Source: Parageobacillus thermantarcticus
GTDB taxonomy: Bacteria > Bacillota > Bacilli > Bacillales > Anoxybacillaceae
Assembly: GCF_900111865.1 (NCBI RefSeq)
Contig: NZ_FOJS01000003.1
Location: 1 to 64,000 of the forward strand
Direction of reading: 5' to 3'
Length of the DNA: 64,000 nt
The position numbers were made by a program, and so were the translations under genes. This document shows positions 46,359-55,985 of the stretch, one piece after another. How positions within the stretch are numbered: position 1 is the first letter of the stretch; each line of letters begins with the position of its first letter. The notes beneath the pieces are model-generated. The model was not told the DNA's origin. It was given only the letters and a program-made list of their open reading frames with translations, and made no database searches.

Positions 46359-47606
46359 CTACAAACATGTAGCTGCCAATTTTTTTAATATAATGGAGCA
46401 GCCGTATTTCGCAGTGCGAGTGCGAATCGCATCACGCTGGCCAGATAATGAGAGGGCGTAGACGTCCGTTTCATTTTCAGAGGTGGAAATGCCAATATAT
46501 ACGGTACCGACCGGTTTCCCTTCAAGCGGATCAGGCCCTGCTACGCCTGTAAAACTTATGCCAATATCCGCATGGCAAAGCGTGCGGACATTTTCCGCCA
46601 ACAGCTTCGCGCAGCGTTCGCTTACCGCACCGTCGGTTGCTAACACAGAAGCGGGAACGTGAAGAACTTTCTCCTTTACTTCATTGGCATAGCAGACGAC
46701 CCCGCCGCGAACCACTTGGGAAGCGCCGGGAACGGCGGTTAATTCCGTTAAGAAAAGCCCGCCCGTGAGGCTTTCGGCAGCCGCGATCGTTTTCTTTTTT
46801 TCTTTCAACATCTTTACGGTCTTTTGAAACAGCGTTTCATCGTTGTAACCATAAAAATAACGACCGACGCGCGCTAAAATCGCTTGTTCAGTTTTATCAA
46901 GAAGCTTTTTCGCTTCCATTTCGGAATGGTGTTTCGCTGTCAAACGCAGCGTTACTTCCCCATCGCCGGCAAGGGGGGCAATCGTCGGGTTTGACTGCTT
47001 ATCAATAAGATCTTCAATTTCCGTCTCAAGCTGCGATTCACCGATTCCGAAAAAGCGCAGCACGCGAGATTCGATGCGCTCATGACGGTCGAGCTTCTCC
47101 ATTAAGAACGGGCGCCCGTATTTGCTGAACATCAGCTGCATTTCCTTTGGAGGGCCAGGAAGAAGCATGTACGTAATCGCATCGATCGTTAGTGCCATTC
47201 CAGGCGCCATTCCGTGCTCGTTTTTCAACACGGTGGATCCTTGCAATACAAGCGCCTGTTTTTTATTGTTTTCTGTCATCGTTCGGCCTGTGCGGGCAAA
47301 ATACGCTTCAATGGAATGAAGCGCCTCCTTGTCGATGACAAGCTCCCGCCGCAATAGGCGAGCGATCGTTTCCTTCGTTAAATCATCTTTCGTCGGGCCA
47401 AGCCCGCCTGTGAAAATAATTAAATTCGCCCGCGTTTGCGCCACTTTTACCGCTTTTTCCAGACGAGCGGCATTGTCGCCTACAACAGTATGAAAATATA
47501 CGTTAATGCCAAGTTCAGCGAGCTGGGCAGATAAAAACTGCGCATTCGTGTTGGCGATCTGCCCAAGCAATAATTCGGAACCAACAGCGATAATTTCCGC
47601 GTTCAA
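46359..47606 (-). CDS. cinA: CinA family protein (competence/damage-inducible; NMN deamidase-type)
   Basis: The 415-residue protein joins an N-terminal MoCF-like domain ([30 protein letters not shown]) with a C-terminal CinA domain ([26 protein letters not shown]), which in relatives has nicotinamide-mononucleotide deamidase or ADP-ribose pyrophosphatase activity. TTG at 47606 follows GGGGGG. It precedes recA as in other Firmicutes, but with a 160-base gap that carries a separate recA promoter. Confidence 0.94.
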   Translation of the reverse strand: MNAEIIAVGSELLLGQIANTNAQFLSAQLAELGINVYFHTVVGDNAARLEKAVKVAQTRANLIIFTGGLGPTKDDLTKETIARLLRRELVIDKEALHSIEAYFARTGRTMTENNKKQALVLQGSTVLKNEHGMAPGMALTIDAITYMLLPGPPKEMQLMFSKYGRPFLMEKLDRHERIESRVLRFFGIGESQLETEIEDLIDKQSNPTIAPLAGDGEVTLRLTAKHHSEMEAKKLLDKTEQAILARVGRYFYGYNDETLFQKTVKMLKEKKKTIAAAESLTGGLFLTELTAVPGASQVVRGGVVCYANEVKEKVLHVPASVLATDGAVSERCAKLLAENVRTLCHADIGISFTGVAGPDPLEGKPVGTVYIGISTSENETDVYALSLSGQRDAIRTRTAKYGCSIILKKLAATCL

Positions 47607-47709
47607 TGAAAGCGCCCCCCTTTGTTTGGGTCAAGCCAGTCTCAAATGATTGAATCCAACAAGCTTGGGTTTAATACGATCTTTTGTTTTGACTGTGCGC
47701 ATATTTCCG

Positions 47710-48288
47710 TTATTTTGAATGCAAGAAAACATGTTTATTTTTCACAAAATAATCCCAACCAGACCAAATCGTAAAAATGACTGCCACCCAAAGCGCTAAA
47801 TCAGCAAACGGAAAGGAAATAAGAGAAAAAGGAAAATTATGCAAGAGAAGGGCGGAAATCGCGACAATTTGCGTCCATGTTTTAATTTTACCAAGCATGT
47901 TGGCGGCCATCACTTCCCCTTCTCCAGCAAGCACAAGCCGAAGCCCCGTAACGGCAAACTCACGGCTGATGATGACAATCACCATCCATGAAGGCGCATA
48001 ATGAAGTTCGACAAGCACAATGAGCGCCGCTGAGACAAGCAGCTTATCAGCGAGCGGATCCAAAAATTTTCCTAAATTAGTCACAAGCTGATATTTCCGG
48101 GCATAATATCCGTCAATCCAATCGGTTGTCGAAGCGATGATAAAAATAAGCGCGCCGATCAGGTGGGCGATTGGCAGCGTTTCTGTTCCAATTTTCACGC
48201 TACCCCACCCAAATGGGACCAACATAACTATTAAAAATAACGGTATGAGCATAATTCGTGCCACTGTTATTTTATTAGGCAAATTCAC
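47710..48288 (-). CDS. pgsA: CDP-diacylglycerol-glycerol-3-phosphate 3-phosphatidyltransferase
   Basis: Makes phosphatidylglycerol phosphate, the first committed step to anionic phospholipids. The 192-residue membrane protein has several helices and the CDP-alcohol phosphotransferase motif TDWIDGYYARKYQLVTNLGK followed by FLDPLADK, with all the conserved aspartates. GTG at 48288 follows GGAGG. It lies 54 bases after rodZ in the conserved ymf-pgsA-cinA order. Confidence 0.95.
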   Translation of the reverse strand: MNLPNKITVARIMLIPLFLIVMLVPFGWGSVKIGTETLPIAHLIGALIFIIASTTDWIDGYYARKYQLVTNLGKFLDPLADKLLVSAALIVLVELHYAPSWMVIVIISREFAVTGLRLVLAGEGEVMAANMLGKIKTWTQIVAISALLLHNFPFSLISFPFADLALWVAVIFTIWSGWDYFVKNKHVFLHSK

Positions 48289-48342
48289 TGTGAATACCTC
48301 CGCTGCTAAACATGTAAAAGCGCCATCTCATCAAAGACGACG

Positions 48343-49218
48343 TTACGATTTTTTAAAGACAAATTTCAGTTTTTGATATACTTCGTCGTTCGGATCGATT
48401 GGATAGTTGAAAGGTTGTCCGTTTACTTTCACGTCGACATCGAGCGTTCTGCCGACTTTGACAAACACTTCCGTCTCCGTCGATAAATCGAACGTTTGCG
48501 TTTGCCCGTTCGCTAAATTTCCTTTGAAAAAGGAATGGCCTTTTGTATTATACACTTCTACCCAAGAATTCCCTTTCGACGTCAATTCAATGACAAATTT
48601 GTCCGTATTCGTCAATTCGATCGTTGATAAATTTCCGCTTTTTTCTACAACTGTAAGCGTAAAATCCGAAGAAGGAGATTCTTCTGTTTCTTGCTGCTTC
48701 TCCGCGTTTTCCTGTTTTTTCTCTTTTTCTTCCTTCGCGGCCTTTTCAAGCGGAGAGTTTTTCGGACGTTCCACCTCTGCCGTCGTATCTCCTGTAATCT
48801 GATTTTCCGATTTGCTTCCTGCGTCATATTGCTGCAAAAGCAGCCAAATCACGACTGCGATGCCGACGACCACCGCAGCAATCAGCAATTTTGGCAGCAA
48901 ATCCCCCCATTTCAAACCGCTCGTGGAAATTTGTTGCCGCGTTTTTACTCGCGATAATTGTTGCGGAATTTCTTCTTGATACGACTGCGGAATATCTTGC
49001 TTGTACTCTTCAAATATTTCTTCTGGGTCAAGCCCGACGGCCTCAGCATATTGTCTAATAAACGCTCGAACATAAAAGTTTCCCGGCATAATCGCATAGT
49101 TTCCTTCTTCAATGCCGATCAAATAGCGCTTCTGAATTTTCGTCATCTCTTGCAACTCGTCCAAACTAATGTTTTTCGCTTCTCTTGCTTCCTTTAAACG
49201 TTTACCTAGTTCCGTCAA
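48343..49218 (-). CDS. rodZ: RodZ-like cell-shape protein YmfM
   Basis: Bitopic membrane protein linking the MreB cytoskeleton to wall synthesis. The 291 residues have an N-terminal XRE-type helix-turn-helix (about 1-65), one membrane helix (LLIAAVVVGIAVVIWLLL, about 109-127), a Glu/Lys-rich linker and a C-terminal beta domain outside the cell (DUF4115 type). TTG at 49218 is 7 bases from GGAAGGTG and gives MTELGKRLKEA; TTG at 49224 is closer to the site. Confidence 0.92.
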   Translation of the reverse strand: MTELGKRLKEAREAKNISLDELQEMTKIQKRYLIGIEEGNYAIMPGNFYVRAFIRQYAEAVGLDPEEIFEEYKQDIPQSYQEEIPQQLSRVKTRQQISTSGLKWGDLLPKLLIAAVVVGIAVVIWLLLQQYDAGSKSENQITGDTTAEVERPKNSPLEKAAKEEKEKKQENAEKQQETEESPSSDFTLTVVEKSGNLSTIELTNTDKFVIELTSKGNSWVEVYNTKGHSFFKGNLANGQTQTFDLSTETEVFVKVGRTLDVDVKVNGQPFNYPIDPNDEVYQKLKFVFKKS

Positions 49219-49242
49219 CGACAAACACCTTCCACTTTTTTA

Positions 49243-50034
49243 TTAAAAGTCAAAATCAGAAAATCCATCATTGCCAAACAGCGACGGCTGTTCGATGATA
49301 TCGTACGTAATTTCTTCATTTGGATCATTGCGCAATTCAATAATATAATGAAAATCATCCAAAGTGTACTCGGTATGACGGATAAAAATATCCGGATGCT
49401 CCACCACCTTTGTCGCTTCAAGGCGCATCAGTTCCCGAATAAGCTGCCAATGCCTTTCGTTCGCCCGCCGAGTGGATACGATACCGTCAATGATAAAAAT
49501 ATTGTCTTCGCTATATTCGTCTTCAATCAGCTGGCTGCGCACCGTTTGCTTAATCAGCGTTGATGATACGAAAAGCCAACGTTTATTCGCACAAACACTT
49601 GCGGCAACGATCGATTCCGTTTTGCCGACGCGCGGCATTCCGCGAATGCCAATTAGTTTATGGCCTTTCTCTTTAAAAATCTCTGCCATAAAATCAACAA
49701 GCAGCCCAAGTTCATCGCGGACAAAGCGAAACGTTTTTTTATCATCGGCGTCGCGCTGGATATAGCGGCCATGACGGACGGCAAGGCGATCGAGCAGCTT
49801 CGGCTGCCGCAGCTTTGTCACTGTAATATTATCCATTGTTTGCAAAATGGTAGACAACCGTTCGATTTGTTCGTTATTATCGCAAAGAAGAAGCATGCCA
49901 CGCCGCGAACCATGGACGCCGTTAATCGTAACGATATTAATAGACAACATTCCTAATAATGAAGCAACGTCGCCTAACAACCCCGGACGGTTAATATGTA
50001 TTTCATATTCCAAATACCATTCCTGCTTCCCCAT
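49243..50034 (-). CDS. ymfK: YmfK, DUF3388 protein with N-terminal ACT-like domain
   Basis: A 263-residue protein. The N-terminal 80 residues look like an ACT regulatory fold (YEIHINRPGLLGDVASLLG). The rest belongs to DUF3388 and includes an IGIRGMPRVGKTES segment that resembles a P-loop, followed by NIFIIDGIVSTRR, possibly Walker B. An ATP-using role is inferred; no reaction is known. ATG at 50034 follows GGAGGAG. It precedes rodZ as in B. subtilis. Confidence 0.88.
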   Translation of the reverse strand: MGKQEWYLEYEIHINRPGLLGDVASLLGMLSINIVTINGVHGSRRGMLLLCDNNEQIERLSTILQTMDNITVTKLRQPKLLDRLAVRHGRYIQRDADDKKTFRFVRDELGLLVDFMAEIFKEKGHKLIGIRGMPRVGKTESIVAASVCANKRWLFVSSTLIKQTVRSQLIEDEYSEDNIFIIDGIVSTRRANERHWQLIRELMRLEATKVVEHPDIFIRHTEYTLDDFHYIIELRNDPNEEITYDIIEQPSLFGNDGFSDFDF

Positions 50035-50136
50035 CCCGTCTCTCCTCCCACATACAAAATGCCCGCACAAACTCCCATGATAAGTTCATACTACTATAAT
50101 ATCGAATGGAAAAGCAAAAGAAAAGGGAATATAGAA

Positions 50137-50168
50137 TGAAAAAAAGAGGGGAAATTTCCCCTCTCTAC
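50137..50168 (-). terminator. Terminator after ymfJ
   Basis: On the minus strand GAGAGGGGAAATTTCCCCTC is followed by TTTTTTTCATTC, directly after ymfJ. The arms are perfectly complementary with only a minimal loop. Confidence 0.85.
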
Positions 50169-50172
50169 ACGT

Positions 50173-50421
50173 TTATTTTTGCTGCACCAATTTGATCATC
50201 ATGTTTGCAATAGCGTGCTGCTCTTGTTCGTCAGCAACGCTCCAGAGGTCAGCAAGCAACCGTTCTTCCGGGTTTTTTGGATCTACTTGTTTTGCTAAAT
50301 AATCACCGATTTGATAAGCGACGTCTGCGATCACTTGTTGGTTTAACCCTTGCTGCTGCGCTTGTTGAAGGCGGTCTGCCAGGAAGTCTTTCCATTGTTC
50401 GAAGTTGTCCAATACAGACAT
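50173..50421 (-). CDS. ymfJ: YmfJ, DUF3243 family protein
   Basis: An 82-residue soluble helical protein starting MSVLDNFEQWKDFLADRLQQA and containing IADVAYQIGDYLAKQVDPKNPEE, the DUF3243 pattern. In B. subtilis its homolog lies at the same place; the function is unknown. ATG at 50421 follows AAGGAGG by 8 bases. It is 62 bases from ymfI and closes a transcription unit with the terminator at 50137-50168. Confidence 0.9.
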   Translation of the reverse strand: MSVLDNFEQWKDFLADRLQQAQQQGLNQQVIADVAYQIGDYLAKQVDPKNPEERLLADLWSVADEQEQHAIANMMIKLVQQK

Positions 50422-50483
50422 ACGCGTAACCTCCTTGATTTTCGTTTCAAGGATAGTTTGCCTGCTTTTTGTTAAAAATATAC

Positions 50484-51200
50484 TTAACAGTACCAACCGC
50501 CATTGACGGAAATAATTTGTCCCGTTATGTAGGAAGCAGCGTCAGAAAGCAAAAATGCCACTGTTTTCGCCACCTCATCCGGCGTGCCGATGCGCCCGAT
50601 CGGAATATCGTCGGCAATCGAGCGCAATTCTTCCTCGCTGAATCGGCGCAACATATCGGTATCGATCGCCCCCGGAGCGACGGCGTTTACGCGGATGCCG
50701 CTAGGTGCTAATTCTTTTGCTAGAGCTTTCACAAACGCGTTTTGCCCGCCTTTGACCATGGAATAGACAACTTCGCAAGACGCGCCTGTTAAACCCCAGA
50801 TCGATGAAATCACAACGATATTTCCCCGCTTGTTTGCGATCATCTGTGGCAGCAGCTTTTTCGTCAATAAAATCGGGCTTGTTACATGAAGCTGAACCAT
50901 TCTTCGCACCAACTCATCGCTCATATCCGTGATGAGACCGTAATAGCTGTTCCCGCTATTATGAATAATGACATCGATGGGACGATGAATTTGCGAAAGC
51001 AGCGTATCTACGCCATTTTCATGTGAAAGATCGGCTTGAACGGGAATGACATGGACGTTGGTTAATTCATTTTTCAATTTTTCTACTTGCTCGCGGCGGC
51101 GGTGATAGTGCAAAAAAAGACCGTAGCCGTCAGAAGCGAGCTGACGGGCAATGCTTGTCCCAATTCCCCCGCTTGCTCCGGTAATAAGTGCGTATTTCAT
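50484..51200 (-). CDS. ymfI: SDR reductase YmfI (elongation factor P 5-aminopentanone reductase)
   Basis: NAD(P)H-dependent short-chain dehydrogenase/reductase of 238 residues with TGASGGIG (cofactor loop), HNSGNS, and the Ser-Tyr-Lys triad in ISSIWG and [10 protein letters not shown]. subtilis YmfI reduces the 5-aminopentanone group on lysine of elongation factor P to 5-aminopentanol; gene order makes this the likely function here. ATG at 51200 follows GGGGGA. Confidence 0.9.
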   Translation of the reverse strand: MKYALITGASGGIGTSIARQLASDGYGLFLHYHRRREQVEKLKNELTNVHVIPVQADLSHENGVDTLLSQIHRPIDVIIHNSGNSYYGLITDMSDELVRRMVQLHVTSPILLTKKLLPQMIANKRGNIVVISSIWGLTGASCEVVYSMVKGGQNAFVKALAKELAPSGIRVNAVAPGAIDTDMLRRFSEEELRSIADDIPIGRIGTPDEVAKTVAFLLSDAASYITGQIISVNGGWYC

Positions 51201-51239
51201 CACAATCCCCCTAAAAAAGCATCCTCCATAAGAAGGATG

Positions 51240-52532
51240 CTACTTTCGTTCTTTTGGAACGACTTGGCATACCGCAATTTGCGATTCGCGGAAACATTGT
51301 TTAGCGATTTGATCGATCTGTTCGATCGTTAATGTCTGTAATACTGGTATGACATCAAACAAGCTTACTTCGTTAAACGCGTATCGCGTAAATTGGTTGG
51401 CGATATATTCCGGAGAATTCAGCGAACGCAAAAACGCGCCGATTTTTTTCTTTTTCACCCGCTCTAATTGCGCTTCTGTTACGGAGTCGCTCGTGAAAGA
51501 TAGCAATATTTGTTTAATTTCTTCGCTAAGCCGGTCCGGATCGCTCGTATCCCCACCGACCATCGCAAAGCCAAACTCCCGCTCTTCCGTGTAATCGTAC
51601 ATAAACGTTTCATCAATGAGCCCAAGCTCATACAGCCGTTCATAATGCGGCGAACTTTTTCCAAACAAATAATCTAACAAAACATTGAACGCCAACTCGT
51701 GAACCAACTTTTCTTTACCAGCTGGGCGAACCATTGGCGCCTTAATTCCGACGATACATTTGCTCGTTTGCACATGCATCGGAATGACTTTCTTCGCTTC
51801 CGCTCTCTCTTTCGGCTCATCGTACACAAAACGCTGAATCTCGCTGGCTTTTGGAAACGATTTTTTTGCTTGGTTATCGCGAATTTGCTGCATGATTTTT
51901 TGTTCATCGACTGGCCCGACAATAAACAACAGCATATTGCTCGGATGGTAAAACGTTTCGTAACATTCGTACAACAGTTCTTTCGTAATATGGGAAATGG
52001 ATTCAACCGTGCCGGCAATATCAATTTTCACCGGATGGTTTTGATACATGCTTTCAATGGCACCGAAATAAACGCGCCAGTCCGGATTGTCGTCATACAT
52101 GCGAATTTCTTGGCCGATGATTCCTTTTTCTTTTTCTACCGTTTGCTCGGAAAAATATGGGCTTTGCACAAAATCGATGAGCGTTTCCAAATTTCCCTCG
52201 ACATTTGCCGTGCTCGAAAACAAATAGGCCGTACGCGTAAACGAAGTGAAGGCGTTTGCTGACGCCCCTTGTTTGCTGAACTGTTGGAACACATCGCCGT
52301 CTTCTTTTTCGAACAGTTTATGCTCTAAAAAGTGGGCGATTCCGTCCGGCACCCGTTTCATCTCCGTTTTTCCGAATGGAACGAACTGATTGTCAACCGA
52401 CCCATATTTTGCCGTAAACGTTGCATACGTTTTGTAAAACCCTTTTTTTGGTAAAATGTACACATCTAAACCGTTTTCCATTTTTTCATAAAACAGCTGT
52501 TCTTGCAGCTGCTCATAGACGATTTTCTCCAT
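51240..52532 (-). CDS. ymfH: M16-family zinc protease YmfH
   Basis: A 430-residue protein of the M16 (pitrilysin/processing-peptidase) family with the intact inverted zinc motif HFLEH (about 67-71) and the downstream glutamate region. It is the catalytic member of a pair with YmfF. In B. subtilis ymfH and ymfF act in the production of an antilisterial or peptide-type signal in some strains, but their general role is not settled. ATG at 52532 overlaps the ymfF stop area by 2 bases' distance, implying co-translation. Confidence 0.92.
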   Translation of the reverse strand: MEKIVYEQLQEQLFYEKMENGLDVYILPKKGFYKTYATFTAKYGSVDNQFVPFGKTEMKRVPDGIAHFLEHKLFEKEDGDVFQQFSKQGASANAFTSFTRTAYLFSSTANVEGNLETLIDFVQSPYFSEQTVEKEKGIIGQEIRMYDDNPDWRVYFGAIESMYQNHPVKIDIAGTVESISHITKELLYECYETFYHPSNMLLFIVGPVDEQKIMQQIRDNQAKKSFPKASEIQRFVYDEPKERAEAKKVIPMHVQTSKCIVGIKAPMVRPAGKEKLVHELAFNVLLDYLFGKSSPHYERLYELGLIDETFMYDYTEEREFGFAMVGGDTSDPDRLSEEIKQILLSFTSDSVTEAQLERVKKKKIGAFLRSLNSPEYIANQFTRYAFNEVSLFDVIPVLQTLTIEQIDQIAKQCFRESQIAVCQVVPKERK

Positions 52533-52534
52533 CG

Positions 52535-53815
52535 CTATTCCGCCCCCTCCATTCCGGTCAGGAAGTAAATCGTATCAAGCTTGACTTTGCCGGCAACGCG
52601 CATGATTTCCTCCCGCGATACACGGTCTGTGCCTGATAGCCATTCTTCAATCGAGCGCTTCCGCTTCGCGACAACGTTATGGTAAAGCACTTCCACTAAT
52701 CCGCGCGGCGTATCGATCGTTTCTAACAATTGGTTGCGGATCACCGCTTTCGTTTGCGCGATTTCTTCATCGGTAATATCGCCGTTTTTCATCGCTTCCA
52801 TTTGCTTTTCAATAATTTGCAGCGCCTTTTGGTAATTCGCAGGTTCGATGCCGGATGTGACGATCAATAACCCTTTATGGCTTTCCAAGCGCGAGGCGGC
52901 ATAATATGCCAAGCTTGCTTTTTCGCGAACATTCATAAACAATTTGGAATGAGAAAAACCGCCAAAAATGCCGTTAAACATTTGCAGCGCGTAATAATCG
53001 TCGTCTTCATATGTGACGTTCGTCCGATAGCCAATGTTCAATTTTCCTTGTTTAATATCTTGCTTTTCGATCACTTCGTTTACTTTATCGCGCGTTTTGC
53101 TTGAAACCATTTCTTCCGTAGATGCGCGAACCGTGCGGTTTGGCAGCGAAAAATGCGAGGCAACTGCTTCCAATACCGTTTCTTCTTGCACGTCACCGAT
53201 CACGTATAAATCGATTTCATCTTCTTGCAACGTTTTTTGATAATATTGAAAAAGTTCCTCTGCCGCAATGCGGTCGACATCGTCTAGTTCGCCGTTAGCG
53301 TGCAGGGCGTACGGCTCTCCTTTGCACATTTCTTGAATAAGCCGCAAGTTGGCATACCGAATTTTATCGTCGTATACCGCTTGAATGCGTTGCTTTAGCG
53401 CTCGCTTTTCTTGCTCAACAATGCGTTCGACAAACCGGCCGTCTTGCAAAGCGGGGCGGAGAACAATATCGCTCAACAGCTTGACGGCGTTGCGAAGAAG
53501 CGGCATTTTCTCTTGTAAAAACACTTCGTTTGCCACGTCGATGCGAATCGTAATAATATGGCTTTCGCCTTTTTTCGCTAAATCAACATTTAATGTCGCG
53601 CCATACAGTTCATCTAAGTATGTGCGCAGCTGCTTCACGCTTGGATGCTCGGCGGTGCCGCTTTGCAGTACATACGGCAAAAGGGCGCGCAACGTCACCG
53701 TTTCGTTTGCCAGCGGCGCTTTCATTTTCCATACGAGCGTATTTGTTTTATATTTATTCGTCGGAATCGTATGGACGTTGATATTCTCTATTGCCGTTAT
53801 TTTTTCATTGATCAA
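52535..53815 (-). CDS. ymfF: M16-family peptidase-like protein YmfF
   Basis: A 426-residue M16 homolog, the same length as B. subtilis YmfF. The HxxEH zinc motif is absent from the N-terminal region, so it is probably the non-catalytic partner of YmfH, as in mitochondrial processing peptidase pairs. Conserved family segments include LPYVLQSGTAEHPS and GGFSHSKLFMNVREKASLAYY. The start is TTG at 53815, with AAAGGAGG 7 bases upstream; the frame open to 54025 is leader sequence. Confidence 0.92.
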   Translation of the reverse strand: MINEKITAIENINVHTIPTNKYKTNTLVWKMKAPLANETVTLRALLPYVLQSGTAEHPSVKQLRTYLDELYGATLNVDLAKKGESHIITIRIDVANEVFLQEKMPLLRNAVKLLSDIVLRPALQDGRFVERIVEQEKRALKQRIQAVYDDKIRYANLRLIQEMCKGEPYALHANGELDDVDRIAAEELFQYYQKTLQEDEIDLYVIGDVQEETVLEAVASHFSLPNRTVRASTEEMVSSKTRDKVNEVIEKQDIKQGKLNIGYRTNVTYEDDDYYALQMFNGIFGGFSHSKLFMNVREKASLAYYAASRLESHKGLLIVTSGIEPANYQKALQIIEKQMEAMKNGDITDEEIAQTKAVIRNQLLETIDTPRGLVEVLYHNVVAKRKRSIEEWLSGTDRVSREEIMRVAGKVKLDTIYFLTGMEGAE

Positions 53816-53911
53816 TCGAACTCCTCCTTTAACGTGAGCTTGCCGATATTTTATTGTTGTGTTCATCATATCAACAATATACCTTTTATAAAACGCAAAA
53901 TGCAAATAAAA

Positions 53912-53947
53912 GCAAAAAAGAACTCGAACAAACGTCGAGTTCTTTCC
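53912..53947 (-). terminator. Terminator of the nup operon
   Basis: On the minus strand AAAGAACTCGA-CGTTTG-TTCGAGTTCTTT is followed by TTTGC after the nupQ stop. The perfect 11-base stem separates the transporter from ymfF. Confidence 0.88.
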
Positions 53948-53954
53948 GCAGCTT

Positions 53955-54914
53955 TCACCGTTTTCCTTTAATGTAAGGAATGCCTGAAGCTTTCGGCGCT
54001 TCCGCACGGCCGATAAAGCCGGCAAGCGCTAAAATCGTCAGCACGTATGGCGCGATCAGCAAATAGACTGTCGGCACATTTTTTAAAAACGGAATCGTTT
54101 TTCCGACGATGCTTAAACTTTGCGCCAAACCGAAAAACAGCGCTGCTCCCATCGCGCCGATCGGATGCCATTTGCCAAAAATCATCGCCGCAAGCGCCAT
54201 AAAACCGTGCCCAGAAATTGTCGCATGGCTAAAATCGCGAGAAATGATCGTCGCGTACACCGCACCGCCGATTCCGCCTAATGCGCCGCTGATCATAACG
54301 GCGATGTAGCGCATTTTCGTCACATTGATTCCCATCGTATCCGCCGCCATCGGATGTTCGCCGACTGCGCGAAGACGAAGGCCGAACGGCGTTTTGTAAA
54401 TGACGTACCAGGCGACAAACGCCAAAATGATCGCCAAATACGATGGAACGTACGTATTGGAGAAAAAGAGCGGTCCAATCACGGGAATATCGCTTAATAT
54501 AGGAACATCAATTTTATCAAATCCGATTTGAATTTGGTTGGTCTGCCCTTTTCCGTACATTTTTTTGACTAAAAAGAGCGACAAGCCAAGCGCTAAAAAG
54601 TTAATCGCCACACCGCTGACGACTTGATCGGCGCGAAACGAAATAGACGCAACGGCGTGGAGCAGCGAAAAAATGGTGCCGACGATCATCGCAGCGAGCA
54701 AAGCGAGCCATGGGGTGAGCGCCCCGAACGTGTCGGCAAATGTCAAATTGAAAACGATGCTAACAAACGCTCCGATGATCATTAATCCTTCTAGCCCGAT
54801 GTTCACAACGCCGGATCGTTCGCTAAATACGCCACCAAGCGCTGTAAAAATAAGGGGAGCAGCAAAGAAAATGGCAGATGGAATAATTACTTGCAATACT
54901 TCATAGACGCTCAC
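53955..54914 (-). CDS. nupQ: Nucleoside ABC transporter permease NupQ
   Basis: A 319-residue permease of the branched-chain/simple-sugar type with about eight membrane helices and the family stretch GGVFSERSGVVNIGLEGLMI. With NupP it forms the channel of a guanosine/nucleoside importer known in B. subtilis as NupNOPQ. GTG at 54914 follows immediately on the nupP stop (TAAGTG), so the two are coupled. Confidence 0.92.
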   Translation of the reverse strand: MSVYEVLQVIIPSAIFFAAPLIFTALGGVFSERSGVVNIGLEGLMIIGAFVSIVFNLTFADTFGALTPWLALLAAMIVGTIFSLLHAVASISFRADQVVSGVAINFLALGLSLFLVKKMYGKGQTNQIQIGFDKIDVPILSDIPVIGPLFFSNTYVPSYLAIILAFVAWYVIYKTPFGLRLRAVGEHPMAADTMGINVTKMRYIAVMISGALGGIGGAVYATIISRDFSHATISGHGFMALAAMIFGKWHPIGAMGAALFFGLAQSLSIVGKTIPFLKNVPTVYLLIAPYVLTILALAGFIGRAEAPKASGIPYIKGKR

Positions 54915-55985
54915 TTATTCCGCCCCCTTTTTCAAACGAGATAATAATAAGCGAATAACATAGCTTGACGCGACAAAGAAAATAATGAGCGCAATAATAA
55001 TATCGACTAGTTCTGTCGGCACACCCGCGCTTGATGGCATCTCTAACGCCCCGACTTTCAACGCGCCGAACAATAGAGCCGATAGCAATATCCCAAATGC
55101 GTTGTTTCCGCCAATGAGCGCGACGGCAATCCCGTCAAATCCTACACCGGTAAAACCTGCTTTCACAGAAATATTTCCGAAAGTTCCTAACCCTTCCATC
55201 GCTCCGGCAATTCCGGCGAACGCTCCGGAAATTGCCATCGATAAAATAATATTCGCTTTTACGTTCATTCCCGCGTATTGAGAAGCGTGCTGGTTAAACC
55301 CGACAGCGCGCAGTTCAAACCCTTTCGTCGTTTTTTCAAGCAGAAACCACATGATGACCGCGCCGATGATCGCAATAATGATGCCGTAATGCACGGAAGA
55401 GTGGTACGTGATTGATTCTAAAAACTCTGAGCGAAGCGACGCGCTTTCATGCACTTGCTTTGATTTAAATCCTTCCTCCGATAAAACAGAGCGGATGATC
55501 GCGTTTGTCATATGAAGCGCAATATAGTTCATCATAATCGTAATAATCACTTCATGCACTCGTAAATACGCTTTTAAAATTCCCGGGATGAACGCCCATA
55601 GCGCTCCTGCCAGCGCCGCCGCTAAAATCGCCAGCGGCAAATGAATGGCTTTTGGAAGTTCAAACGATACGCCGACCCACACTGCCGCGAGCCAACCGAC
55701 AATGAGCTGTCCTTCCACACCGATGTTAAACAGACCGGTACGGAAGGCAAAAGCAACTGCAAGACCTGCTAAAATATAAGGTGTCGTTTGTCGAATCGTT
55801 TCTCCAATGTAATATGGATCGCCAAATGCACCGTATAGAAGAGACGAATATCCGGCGAGCGGATTATAACCGCTTGCGATCATTACAACCGCACCGACAA
55901 TCATCCCTAACAATACGGCCAATACAGGAACAACAAAGGCAGACGATGCGGAAACAAAAAATTTTTTAAGTTCACTCAACTTCAT
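54915..55985 (-). CDS. nupP: Nucleoside ABC transporter permease NupP
   Basis: A 356-residue membrane permease with about ten helices and the conserved FRTGLFNIGVEGQLIVGW and GLGTFGNISVKAGFTGVGFDG segments of the nucleoside permease branch. It overlaps the end of nupO by four bases (55982-55985), typical of translational coupling. It partners NupQ. Confidence 0.92.
   Translation of the reverse strand: MKLSELKKFFVSASSAFVVPVLAVLLGMIVGAVVMIASGYNPLAGYSSLLYGAFGDPYYIGETIRQTTPYILAGLAVAFAFRTGLFNIGVEGQLIVGWLAAVWVGVSFELPKAIHLPLAILAAALAGALWAFIPGILKAYLRVHEVIITIMMNYIALHMTNAIIRSVLSEEGFKSKQVHESASLRSEFLESITYHSSVHYGIIIAIIGAVIMWFLLEKTTKGFELRAVGFNQHASQYAGMNVKANIILSMAISGAFAGIAGAMEGLGTFGNISVKAGFTGVGFDGIAVALIGGNNAFGILLSALLFGALKVGALEMPSSAGVPTELVDIIIALIIFFVASSYVIRLLLSRLKKGAE

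Noticed and set aside
46340-46400. Inverted repeat at the end of cinA (GCAGCTACATG...TGTAGCTG)
   Set aside because: Part of it encodes the last cinA codons and no uridine run follows closely, so evidence for a terminator is weak.
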